A stretch of DNA of 64,000 bases. Origin: Lactarius indigo (Eukaryota > Basidiomycota > Agaricomycetes > Russulales > Russulaceae). Where the stretch lies: positions 2,604,001 through 2,668,000 of the forward strand of contig JAFKAC010000002.1 of the NCBI GenBank assembly GCA_025766275.1, in the 5' to 3' direction. The position numbers and the translations under genes were made by a program. The notes below the pieces were generated by a model that searched no databases, was not told where the DNA came from, and worked only from the letters and a program-made list of their open reading frames with translations. Below, piece after piece: positions 11,459 to 22,137 of the stretch. Numbering within the stretch: the first letter of the stretch is position 1; the number at the start of each line of letters is the position of its first letter.

Positions 11459-13387
11459 TCACGCTCGCGTAGACGCAGCACGCTTCCCGGGTGGCGCTCT
11501 CTCGCTTGAAAAACGAGCAGTCGTGGGCGCCTGACCGATGCTGTTCGAGCGCCGTTGCGTCGGACCACTCGCAGCACTGTTCGAGCGCCGCTGAGGAGTC
11601 ACCGTAGTCTCTGCATCCATAGCGGGAAGCACCTCTGGGGGGGCTTCTTCCTCTGCGGAGACGCGGCGCGCTTGCGCGAAGAACAGTTTCGCGTCGCGTT
11701 CTGCGATATTCTGGATGTAGTACGTGTTCCCGCGGGGCACCAAGATCATGCCACCTGTGCAGAGAACATAGGATGACTCGTGCACTTTGAAAGTGACGGC
11801 ACCCTCGATCACGTAGAATACCTGTTGATGGATGAGGGAAAGTCACGATGTGGGAAGACAGTCGGGCACTCACATAAGTATTGTCTTTTGTCATCTTGCT
11901 TGGCTTGTGCTTGTTCGGAGGTATTCGAAGTTGTCCGGCTGCGATATACTCTCCATCTCCGAATACTTTTGTGAAGAAAAAGTCATTGTTTGCCGCGGGG
12001 CGATGGCCCACCAACCGCCCCGGGAAAGCAAGACCTGCAGGATGCGAATCAGGAAAAAGCGGTTGAATAGAGATGTTGGACATACGCCGCGATACTTCGT
12101 TGCCAGTGAACCAATCGATCACAACACCGTTAGTCGGCGTTTTGTCGTCCCATCCTTCCTCTGGGTTCTCTGTTGCTACAACGACTTCGGACTTGCTGCG
12201 GGGGGCAGTGTGACGCTTGCTTCTGTGTGCGACACCCAATGGTTTTGGGGGGTCTTTTGGTATGCGCACGATTTCCTTGATTGTAGGAACATAGGATACT
12301 TTGCCCGGGTCGCGTTTCCCGTAGACTACTTTCTCGCACCGCCACCACTCGAGTGGTTCGTAACGAAGTCGCTTTCCCCTTCGGACACCGGCCGTGTTTT
12401 CAGGAGATACTGCAGGGAGTAAGGCTGAGTGTTTCACATAGCGGTCGGTGTGTTCTTACAAGGGACGTCAGGCAGGGCTCTCTTCTTCCGAGGTTTTTTC
12501 TCCTTGGGCGGTTTCTTCGGCGGAGGCTCCGCGACTTCTTCGTCTTCATCCTGTTGCATCTCAACGTCGACTAGACCTCGGGAGATCTCCTCCTCAACGT
12601 CATTGTCCTCATCTTGAGTCACGCTCCTAGCTTTGCCCTTCAACTGCGCCTTGAGCACATCGTCATCGTCACTCTCGCTCTGAACCGCGTTCGAGGCGTT
12701 CGCTCGTCGTGCAGCTGCTTGTTGCTTAGAGGACCTGTTCCGGAGTCCGGAATCCTCCATCTCCGCGTCCATTTCGACATCCTCTCCGCCGTCACCGAGG
12801 TCGAACGGCTCATCATCGTGAAGGTCCGGAGGAATATAAGAGGAGTGGAGAGGACTACCGACGGAGGAGCGGCGCATGGTAGAAACGAGCGACTTTCGTG
12901 GGCGGGGCGATGGCAGTTCGTCAAAGTCGACTTCCGTGCGACGGGCGACGGGACGCGCACGTCGGCCCAGCGGCGAAGACGACGGCTGACGCGCATTGGC
13001 AAAGTGTACACTTGCGTTCGTATTAATCGGTCCGCCTTGCGTTTGTTTGTTGAGTAGCGTGAAAGCTAGGTGTAGACGCGACGCACCATAGTCATCGAGT
13101 TCCATGGACATCTCGTCTTCGTCGTCGTTCTCCTGTATTAGCGCAATACTCTTCCGCTTTTTATTGCTTCCAGGACGGTTCCTCTGACCGTGCCACGCAG
13201 TGTGGGTGTCGACTTTGCTGAGAATCTCATCGAAGGGCTCGAAATCGTCAGACTTGTGTTCGATGATAGGGACAGGTAAACCTGTTTTCTTGCCACGCCC
13301 GAGGTCATCCGCGCGAAAGGGTAGGTGAGCGCGTTGCTGTATACGCCTCGACGCGCCAAGAGAGCTTTTACGAGCCGAGGTGGGCAT
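11459..13387 (-). CDS. CENP-C (MIF2/cnp3): CENP-C / Mif2 inner kinetochore protein
   Basis: Four exons. The start is the ATG at 13387 (MPTSARKSSLGASRR...). Introns lie at 13036-13086 (51 nt, divisible by three and without a stop), 12410-12459 and 11822-11873. The protein is about 590 residues. The N-terminal region (SRRIQQRAHLPFRADDLGRG) resembles the Mif2/CENP-C N-terminus. A long acidic, Ser-rich middle follows. The CENP-C motif is RRGKRLRYEPLEWWRCEKVVY (about 12340-12390), which in the family grips the CENP-A nucleosome. The C-terminus is a cupin dimerisation domain (VFYVIEGAVTFKVHESSYVL...GGMILVPRGNTYYIQN). A basic, Arg/Ser-rich tail with two QRRSNS copies follows the cupin. The protein links centromeric chromatin to the outer kinetochore. 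Confidence 0.93.
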
Positions 13388-13665
13388 GAACGGATGAAGT
13401 GTGCCAGTGCCAATAGAAAGGAACGTGGGAACAATCAACGCAGTCGCGTCACCCGCGTGCTTAATTCACGTTTATGTAATTGCTAGATACTCCTATGAAC
13501 ACGGCTGGCTTTTTTGGTTTTCCTTGTCCAAGTAAAAATACAATGCCAGCTACCGGATGTAAGAGCCCCATCACGAACCCACCGTAGGGTGAGAGAGAAA
13601 AAAAATATAATCGTGAAAGAGCGACAATAAGAAGAGGCATTCGGATGGGAACCAACAGTTGCCCT

Positions 13666-15959
13666 TTAAGCTTTTTTGTCCCCAAACGCAGGGTGCAAGA
13701 TCTGTTCATGCAGCGCCTTGCCTGCAGGGACCTGTGCAACAACTTGAGATCAGCAGGTCGTGAAGGCGTTGATAAGGGGAAATGCCCACCATCGGGAATA
13801 CGTGCTCGCTTGGCTCGACAACGCATTCTAACAGTACCGGTTTGTTCCCGTCGTACTCCAGAAACTCCTTCATCTTCTCAGGTAGTTCGCTCGCGCTACT
13901 CGCACGAATAGCATGCACCCCCATTGCCTTTGCGAGCAGGACAAAGTCGGGGTTCGTCATGCGTGTATGCGAGTATCGATGGTCATAGAAAAGGTCTACC
14001 AATCATACGGTCAGCATCTATGTGTCGCTACACAGAATAAGCACAAACCTTGCCATTGAACCACCATGCCCTGGAACTCGTTGTTCAAGACCAGTACCTT
14101 AACACCGATGTCAAATTGCGAAGCAGTTGCAAGTTCCATGGCCGTCATGCTGAATGAAGCATCACCATCGATGTCGACGACAGTCTTGTTCGGTGCGGCG
14201 ACCTTTGCGCCTACCGCTGAGGGGAGACCAAAGCCCATTGTCTAATCGAATAGTCAAGGCGGGAACTATCGGACTAATGGACAAAACGTACACCAAGTCC
14301 CCCCGAAGTGATCATCGTGCGCGGATGCCGCCATCGGAAGTGCTGTGCAGCCCACATTTGATGTTGTCCGACACCGGTGGTGATGATCACGTTCTCCTTG
14401 TACGACGCCGTCTGTTTGTCGAGTTCTTCGACGACCTCCTGCGGTTTCATCTTCTCGCCATTTTCCGGCTTGCTTTTCACGTAGACAAATGGGTACTTTT
14501 CTTTCCACTCTTTGATATCCTCGAACCAGGCTTTGCGTTCCGAATAATTGATCAAGGGGAGCATTGCCGACAGGTTCTCGGTGACATCGCCGAGAATAGG
14601 AATGGACGCATCCACGACCTTATTGACATTTTTCGGCTGGATTTCAAAGTGTATGATCCCCCCGCGTCCCGTCTTGGCTGCGGCACGTGCGGCTGGAGCA
14701 AATTGCGAGACCTTTCCCGTGACGCGGTCATCGAAACGTGCGCCAAGGGCAACGATTACGTCCGCCTTTTGCATTGCAAGGTTCGCGTACGCGGAGCCGT
14801 GCATACCTATCATATGCAGACTCTTCGAATCGGTTTCATCAAACGTACCCAAACCTTGTAACGTCGTGGTCACGGGAATATTGCCATCGCGGGCGAGTTG
14901 TGTCAAAAACTTGGGACCAAGCGGACTCCCAAGGACCCCATGGCCGGCGTAGATAAGCGGCCGCTCCGCTTGGTTGATGAGTCGCGCAGCCTGACGAATG
15001 AGTTCGAGTTCGGAAGATGGACGGACGAGAGTGTGCAGGGGGTTTGACGGGAGGCCGAGAGAGGATCCGGGGGTTGTCGCCTTGGAGGGCAGAGGAGTGC
15101 GCAGGATGCCAGCTGTCACGTCCTTGGGAAGGTCCACGAGGACAGGGCCTGGACGCCCAGATGTAGCGATCTTGAACGCTTCGTTTATTCTCCGGGGAAG
15201 CTCGGAGATGTCCTTGACCATCACGTTCCATTTGGTGCAGCTGCGGGAGATCCCGACCATGTCGGCTTCCTGGAAGGCATCGGAGCCAATAGCTGAAGTT
15301 GCGACCTGACCGCAGAACACCACCAAAGCAACACCATCACTAAGTGCATCTTGCATCGGAGTGACAACGTTCGTAGCGCCAGGGCCCGAGGTCACGAGGA
15401 CAACACCGGGCTTTCCAGATACTCGTGCATAACCCTCGGCCATATGTCCCGCACCCTGTTCGTGTCTGGGTAGGATAAAGTCGAAATGTTTTGAATTGTA
15501 GATGGCATCGAACACGGGAAGGATCGCTCCGCCGGGGTATCCGAATATGTGCTTGACATCGTGTCGGAGCATCATCTCATGGAAAATTTCGCCACCAGAC
15601 ATGCCGATGAACGAATGGTCCAAGGAGGCATCTGTGTGAGGAGGGTGCAGTGGGGCAGGTCTGGGGACATTGGTTTTCGAGGGCAGCTGCTGGAAAGCAG
15701 GTACAGGGGCCGGGCGACTGCAAAGTTACTGAATATCGTGGAAAGGGAGAGGGTAGAAAAGTGAAATATACACAGTCTGAGAGACGACAGCGTTTTGAGT
15801 TGATGAACGGCTGATGTTGCGCGCGTACTCCTTTACTCTGGCCTTTGCCTCGAAGAATGAGGCGCTTGTGGCCGCTGTTGAGCGGGACCTGGTCAGAGTG
15901 AGTGAAGTCGAGGTTTTCGGCGTCGACTTGGCACTGAGCTTGACAGCGACGAACGACAT
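13666..15959 (-). CDS. ILV2: Acetolactate synthase catalytic subunit
   Basis: Five exons. The start is the ATG at 15959. Junctions keep frame at about 15770, 14280, 14050 and 13784-13733, and the stop is at 13666-13668. This mitochondrial ThDP enzyme makes acetolactate and acetohydroxybutyrate, the first shared step of Val/Leu/Ile synthesis. The first ~60 residues are rich in Ser, Thr, Lys and Arg, as in a mitochondrial presequence. Visible hallmarks are GYPGGAILPVFDAI, the catalytic-Glu segment LPRHEQGAGHMAEGYAR, GARFDDRVTGK, and the ThDP/metal motif DGDASFSMTA...LNNEFQGMVVQWQ. It ends VPAGKALHEQILHPAFG as expected for the family. One notable residue is the Ala in GQVATSAIG (codon 15302-15300), where yeast and plant enzymes have Pro. 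The gene shares a 112-bp promoter with the tRNA 2-thiouridylase. Confidence 0.95.
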
Positions 15960-15977
15960 GGCTTGTTACTTCAAGAG

Positions 15978-16016
15978 TTGACTCGGCTCGATTTTTATTT
16001 TGTTCGATCGAGTCAA
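15978..16016. promoter_or_regulatory. Inverted TTGACTCG/CGAGTCAA pair in the ILV2-thiouridylase promoter
   Basis: TTGACTCG (15978-15985) and its exact reverse complement CGAGTCAA (16009-16016) lie in the 112 bp between the two divergent ATGs. Each contains TGACTCG, one base off the Gcn4/Cpc1 site TGACTCA. ILV genes are general-amino-acid-control targets in yeast, so regulation by a Gcn4-like bZIP factor is a reasonable inference, not a demonstration. Confidence 0.4.
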
Positions 16017-16071
16017 GTGTCTCAGTCCGACTAAGTCCGAAAAATTCCCGACGACGTCCTTCAACTCAGTC

Positions 16072-17643
16072 ATGTGGGCTCGCACTCTCAAAACCATCGC
16101 TTCGTCCTCTCTTCGTGCCCCAAGGTTCCCAACAAATGGAACCAAAGGTATTTTACTCAGAATTTGTCTGAACCTATATTGATCCCCAGTATAGTCGTTG
16201 TCGCCATGTCTGGTGGCGTCGACTCATCCGTGGCTGCCAAATTGCTTGCTGAGAAAGTACGTCGAACGCGTCGAACACCTTTACGTCTGACCTACATTTA
16301 TTCAGGATTACGACCTTTCTGCCGTCTTCATGCGCAACTGGGATACCCGTGATGAATCGGGCACGGACGTAGGTTGTGAGTGGGAAAAGGACTGGGAAGA
16401 TGTCCAGCGTGTCTGCCAGAAGCTCGACATACCGTGTCAGATGGTCTGTCTATTGCTCCTTCACTACTGGATTACTTCTGAAAATGCGAAGAGAGTCTAG
16501 ATTGACCTCTCGAGAGAATATTGGCTCAGAGTATTCGAGCCCGCCATTAAGACATGGGAGAGCGGCAACACTCCAAATCCCGATGTCTGGTGTAATGGGT
16601 AGGCACTATGTCTCATCCTCCATGGGGCGCTCCTCACGTTCACCTCTTTCTTCAGAGAGATCAAATTCGGTGCACTATTCGATAATCTTCCTCAAGGCAC
16701 TCAGTTCCTTGCAACTGGTGAGTCCTGAACCTCACCTACCCGCATCTCTCGCCCAACATGAGACCTCCAGGTCATTACGCACGCAAAGCATACCACCCAT
16801 CTAATCACCGTCCAAAGCTCATGTGCGCGAGCGACCGGACTAAAGACCAGACATATTACCTTTCGTCCATCCCAGAATCCAGCCTCGACATGGCCCTTTT
16901 CCCGCTCGCCGACGTATCGAAGACTCAAGTCAGAGAGATCGCGCGCGCTGGGGGTTTGCACAATGCATCACGCGAGGAGAGCATGGGTTTGTGTTTCGTC
17001 GGCGAGCGGCGCCGTTTCAATGATTTCCTTGGTACGTCCGTCATCTCGGACTTGATTGGATTTCCCGAGACGTTACGTTCGCGTCTTCATTAGGAGACTA
17101 TGTAGCCCCACGACCGGGGCCCGTCCTCGAGATCGACACGGACGTCGAGCTGGGTCAGCACAGCGGCCTGTGGACCTATACGATCGGTCAAGGCGCTAGG
17201 CTCCCCGGCTTGACCAGGAGGCTGTTCGTCGCTGCCAAAGACCACAAGAAAAACGCGATTTACGTTGCGCTTCCCGAGTTAGTGTCACTCTTTGTCCCCC
17301 TCGCTTCGGTGCATCTGATGTCGCATTTCGTAGCCATCCTGCGCTGTTCACCTCCAATATCACCTCCAACAACTTCTCGTGGATATGGAACGATGAGCCC
17401 CCTTCGGCCGCCTTTTCACGCGACGGCTTCCGTGCGAGCGTGCAAGTCCGACATCGCATGTCCGCCGTCCCCGTCACGGTGCACCAGGGATGGACGAGCA
17501 ACACGGTGCACATTACGTTTGACGAACCGCATAAAGCAGTCGCTCAGGGCCAGATTGCCGTTGTCTATGACGGCGATCATTGTTTGGGCTGTGGGACCAT
17601 TGACGAAACTATGAGCCTCGCAGATCTCAACAAGTTTAGTTAG
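16072..17643 (+). CDS. SLM3 (MTU1): Mitochondrial tRNA-specific 2-thiouridylase (MnmA/TrmU family)
   Basis: About seven exons. The enzyme adds sulfur to C2 of wobble uridine 34 in mitochondrial tRNAs. Exon 1 from ATG 16072 is Arg/Ser-rich (MWARTLKTIASSSLRAP), consistent with mitochondrial import. The best donor that keeps frame is AG|GTTCCC at about 16124. The PP-loop is MSGGVDSSVAA at about 16207. Later segments are FMRNWDTRDESGT, the first catalytic Cys in NPDVWCN, GHYARKAY, DQTYYLSS, and the second catalytic Cys in ESMGLCFVGERR. Then come GQHSGLWTYTIGQGARLPG and a C-terminal beta-barrel region ending LADLNKFS. Introns at about 16257, 16440, 16602, 16721, 17031 and 17279 all keep frame. The gene is head to head with ILV2, another mitochondrial protein. 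Confidence 0.92.
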
Positions 17644-18112
17644 AAAAGTCATCGCGATTCCGCCATCACCACTCAGTTTTTACTCGTATCACATATACAC
17701 ACAGCACGTTAAAATATTACACATTGTTTTTTTGTGTTTTATATCGAATGGCATAGCGACTTCGTGATCAAGGCCAGCCACCGATCAGTTTCTACAGAAA
17801 AATGTGAAAACTGCAAATGATTTTGCTTGCAGTTGGGGAAACAGAATGGGGAGGTTCATCAACGTGATCTGGCCCTCATCGTGGCGTTTGTTAGGACCCT
17901 CCAACGCTGGCCGACGATGATGTAAGCGCTCTTGGCAGCCTTCTCAGTGCCAAGGCGCGACGCCCCAATAAGAAGCCAGCATCGAAAAAGATGCCCGGGG
18001 CACCGCTGTGAAATGACCAGGGTGCCTCAGCGGCCTTCCCATGCGAGTTTATGCTCTCTTGCTTTATGACCATCCGTGCTGTGCCTGCTGTGCTTTGCCA
18101 AGCAACGCGATG
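17644..18112. other. Intergenic between convergent 3' ends
   Basis: About 470 bases between the 2-thiouridylase stop and the UPF1 stop. AT-rich stretches near 17690-17745 are suitable for 3' ends. No exon is recognised. Confidence 0.5.
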
Positions 18113-21100
18113 CTAGAAAGCCGTGACCCCGCTCTGCGTCGCCGCATACTGGCTCTTCATGTCGTCCATGTCCGCCGCTTCGTCTTGGCTCTTGTAGTCG
18201 AACCCGCTGCTCAGTAAGCTGCCGACCTCGCTCGCCCCAGCAACGCTGCCGAAACTGCCGCGACGACGTAACCTGTCGCTCTGTGAGTAGCCGACGCGCT
18301 CGGATACGCCACCGAGGACGCTGCCGCTATCGCCAGCTCCACCTTGCGACACGATCGAAGGCGCGTAAGACCCGTACGCACTGCGCTTGCTGACGCCACT
18401 GGCGTTGAATGGACCGCTGGCGTTGAAGACGGGCAGGCCAGACGCATATGTAGCTTGCGAGCGAAGGGATTGAACGTCTGAAGGGATATAGTTCAGGGGG
18501 TCGTGTGTGCGATAGAAGGACGCGTCGAAGCGTGATGGCGTGCCAGAACTCGGTGCGTTGTTGTTAAGATACTCGCGAGCGCTCGTATCATGTCGGCGGT
18601 ACTGATCGATGGATCTAGCGAGCGTGCGACGCGGCTTGGAAAATTGAATCATGCTAGCCTGAAGATTGCTCAAGGGTCCTTCGACGAGATTACCCTTCTC
18701 TTTGTAATGGGTCAGCAGGTAGTGCCAAAGTGGGTGCTAACAAGTGTAAATCAATAATGCTTATCAAGTCGAGACCACTGGAGAAGATGTCCTACCTTGC
18801 TGAGCACCTTTGGGTTGCCAAGGATGACGACACCGTATTTTGCACGCGTGAGGGCAACGTTCAGCCGTCGAGGGTCGTTCAAAAACCCAATTCCTTGATG
18901 CTCGTTGCTCCTGACACAGCTAAGGATGATATAGTCCTTCTCGCGACCTTGGAACGCATCCACGGAAGCCACCTCAATCTCCTTGTAGAGGTCCTTCTTC
19001 AACGAACCATTGTACTGCATGTAGTTGACAATGTAGGAACGCTGTCCTTCGTACGGTGTCACGACGCCGATTTGACCGGGTACAACACCCGACTTGAAAA
19101 ATTTCGTCACAATTTTCTCAACGTTTGACGCTTCAGTTCTGAAAACTCAGGTGAGAGATTGGGGGTTACAGAAACGGAAGGAAGCGGACCTATTCAAGAA
19201 CGAAGTCCCACTGCTAGATATCTCCTCTTGACCCAGGTTTTGATAGAAAAACATGGGTGTATCAGGAACTGGCCAAGGAAAGTCGACGTTTTTTCGCAGT
19301 CGCTCCGGTGCCGTGACACCGTTCTGCAAGGTGCCCTCGTAGAACATGTTCGACGGAAATTCAGACAGGCAGGGATGCATGCGATACTGCACTTGCAAAC
19401 GAATGGGGCGGTTGCCAAGCACCACCAAGCGCTCAAACAAAGACTGGGTGAGACCTGCTCGGGCCGCCTTCTTGTTCATGATAACAGGACCGAGTTGTTG
19501 ATGATCTCCAACGAGCACGACTTGCTTGCAGCCAAGCACCAGTGGTATCATACACTCTGCGAAATAAAGTCAGCGGGAAGGAAGGGGTAATGTACAGTGA
19601 ACGCTTACCAGGTTCAGCAGCTTGCGTCGCTTCGTCAATCAAGACTGTCTTGAATTTCAATTTGCTGAGCCTAGGGTCTCCTGCGCCGACACAAGTGCAA
19701 CAAATGACCTCTGCTGCCAACAGAATCTCCTTCTCGCATTGCCTGATGAGGCTCTTATACTTCCGCTCATCGTTGGAGCTCAGTTCTCCCTGTTCGTTCT
19801 TGAGTTGGATAAGTTTTTGTAGTTCGACGTGTGTGGTGTTGTTTGCGACTTGGTGATGAAGCGTCAAGAATGCGACAGACGAATCGAGGGCTTCACGCGA
19901 CTTGGCTGTGAGGCGCACAACTTTGAGCCCCGTGGCATGTATCTTTTCAGTGAGCTGATCGACGGCGACGTTCGAAGGCGCGCAGACGAGGACCTGGCCC
20001 GGGTTCATCTTGGCGAGGTGATAAACAATCGAAGCAGAGGTAACGGTCTTGCCAGTGCCAGGAGGTCCCTGGATCAAACTGATCGGCTTTTGAAGGACGC
20101 TTTTGACAGCATACATTTGGGAATGGTTGAGCTCCGGCAAACCAGGCGCGGAGAAGCGCTTGGGCATCTGGGTACGAAGAACTTGGGGCTCAAGCTCGTG
20201 ACCGAGGAGCTTGTGATACTGTTCACTGTCAGCCAGCTGCAGATGGCAAGAGAAATTTCAAAGGATACTCACGATGTAACCGCTAACACTCTTCTCGTCG
20301 ACGGCAAATGTCTTCATGGCCAGCTGCATTCGGTCGAAACTGGTAGATTTCCATACGAAGTCTGCGGCGAAGCCTTGGGTGACTTCGTGTGGCACGCCCT
20401 CGGTCCTACGCAGCTCAAGACCAATTTCATCTGAAACGTCTGCTGCGAGTGGGTATGGGTCAGACAATGAGGAAGAAAAACGTACTGTTGGGGACTTTGA
20501 TGACGTGGCCAACACCCTCCCAAGGCTTGTGCACCTCCCCCGTGTAGCGCAGTCTCAGCTCGTCGCCAGCTGCAAGGCGGACTTCCCCGCTTTCCAACTT
20601 GGGTAGCACAAACCATGCAACCCTCTTTTGATTCAGGCCCAGGTCCCACCTCACGGTGATATCTGTCTGCGTCTGGCTCTCCTTCAGCCGCTTATCATAA
20701 TCTGCTTCGATCTTGACCAAGGGCCCGAAGATGTTCTGATATTGATATGCATCCTCGTAACGCAGCAGAATGGACTGCGGCTCGTCATCAACGCCAGGCT
20801 TCTCGAGGTCTTCAAGGGTCGCCTTAGCGTTCTCGCGCCACAGGTCTTCGAGACGGTTGATCTGCTGGAACGAGATCTGACGCGAGCGCAATTGCTCGGT
20901 CTCTGACGGTGGTTTGACGAGCCACGAAAGGAAAGATCGATCATCGATGAGCGGTGCCCAGAGAGCTGCGTTCCAAGAGATGTCCTTGGAAATGGCGGCG
21001 CAAGGTTGGCTACACAAATAAAGTTCGTCACGACTGCGAATCACACGACCATAACAATTACATACCGACAGAGCAGAACAACGACCGTATCACTTTTTGC

Positions 21101-21668
21101 AGGAATAAAACCTAGCATAAAGACGTTTTTGCTGCCGCAGTTGTAGCACTCGGGAGTGGTCTCGCCGAGAGGGCTCTCGGCATGTAGGATAACTTCCTTG
21201 TGCTTGGCTCGGACCAAGTGGTTGACAATATGTGAGGCCGATGTGTTGCCGCGCGAATTGCAGAACCATTTTGAACATACGAGACACTTAACAACGGAGG
21301 CAGGGTTGTGTATGCCGCAATAGCTGAGAGTAGTCGGTCAGAGTCAGAAGTGGCGCTGTTGCGAGACGTGAAGTAGGGAGTACGAACCAACAGGCATGTG
21401 GAGGTAGGTCAACCTGACTCTCCTCCTTGAGATCGTCCAAAACGGCGTCAAAGTCTTCCGCGATGCTCCCGTTTGCAGACTGTAATTCCAGGTCATTATC
21501 CGCAGAGGAAGAAGGATGCGCAGGATCATCCAAGATGGAGAGGCTCTCTATATCTACAGGGACATGGCCCTGTGTGCCAGAGGTATATATCGAAGACGTG
21601 TCGTCGACGACGCCGATGCCTCCATATGAGGAGGCAGAGTCATATTGAAAGTTGTCGAAAGAGTCCAT
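18113..21668 (-). CDS. UPF1 (NAM7): UPF1 RNA helicase, nonsense-mediated decay
   Basis: About eight exons. The ATG is at 21668 ([13 protein letters not shown]); an upstream TTG in frame is not a likely start. UPF1 is the ATP-dependent 5'-3' SF1 helicase at the core of NMD. After an acidic N-terminus the CH zinc domain runs from [17 protein letters not shown] to [15 protein letters not shown] and LLCRQPCA. The 1B/RecA1 part includes the Walker A motif [18 protein letters not shown] and Walker [10 protein letters not shown]. RecA2 includes [33 protein letters not shown] and [10 protein letters not shown]. The last exon (18113 to about 18737) is a Ser/Gly-rich tail of about 190 residues with several SQ/TQ dipeptides. 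The start is only 58 bp from that of the divergent HYPK-like gene. Confidence 0.96.
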
Positions 21669-21726
21669 GGGGGTGGTGAAAAGAGGATGAGTAAGAGCAG
21701 TGGGCTTATAGGGCAAATAAACAACG

Positions 21727-22112
21727 ATGTCTCAACAACTACAGCGTGGCAGCAACAATGGACACCCAGAACCCGAAGTTATAGTCAACGTGAGTCATAA
21801 ATGATAAAAGATCCGCAGTGTTGATCATATATGCTGTGTAGTATGCGGATGGCTATGCCTATTCCAAAAGCAAATTTGAGGAGGGTCTTCGCATCGTCCT
21901 CGCGGACAAGCCTGCTAAACCGGCCAAGACACACTCGAACATGAAGAAAGAGGACGTTGACTTGATTGTACGATATCATATCTTATTTTGTCCCTCGGTC
22001 TCACTCTTCAAAGGTCTCAGAACTGGAAATACCCCGCGGCCAAGCCGAGAGGGCTCTTATAGACAACAACGGCGATCTTGCTAAGACGCTGAGGGCGCTC
22101 ATAACACCATAG
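21727..22112 (+). CDS. HYPK: HYPK-like small UBA-domain protein (NatA/ribosome-associated)
   Basis: A small three-exon gene: 21727-21789, 21842-21967 and 22014-22112, with introns GTGAGT...TGTAG and GTACGA...CAAAG. All junctions are phase 0. The protein is 95 residues. The C-terminal half (MKKEDVDLIVSELEIPRGQ, then AERALIDNNGDLAKTLRALI) matches the UBA/NAC-alpha-type domain of HYPK. In animals and fungi HYPK binds and regulates the NatA N-terminal acetyltransferase at the ribosome. The N-terminal half (YADGYAYSKSKFEEGLRIVL) is plausibly the helix that contacts Naa15, by analogy. Family proteins are usually about 100-130 residues, so this one is complete. It is divergent from UPF1. Confidence 0.88.
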
Positions 22113-22137
22113 CTATTAACTACCGTAGCACTGTAGA

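Noticed and set aside
14154..14861. 235-codon plus-strand open frame
   Set aside because: It lies wholly antisense to ILV2 exons and has no family resemblance.
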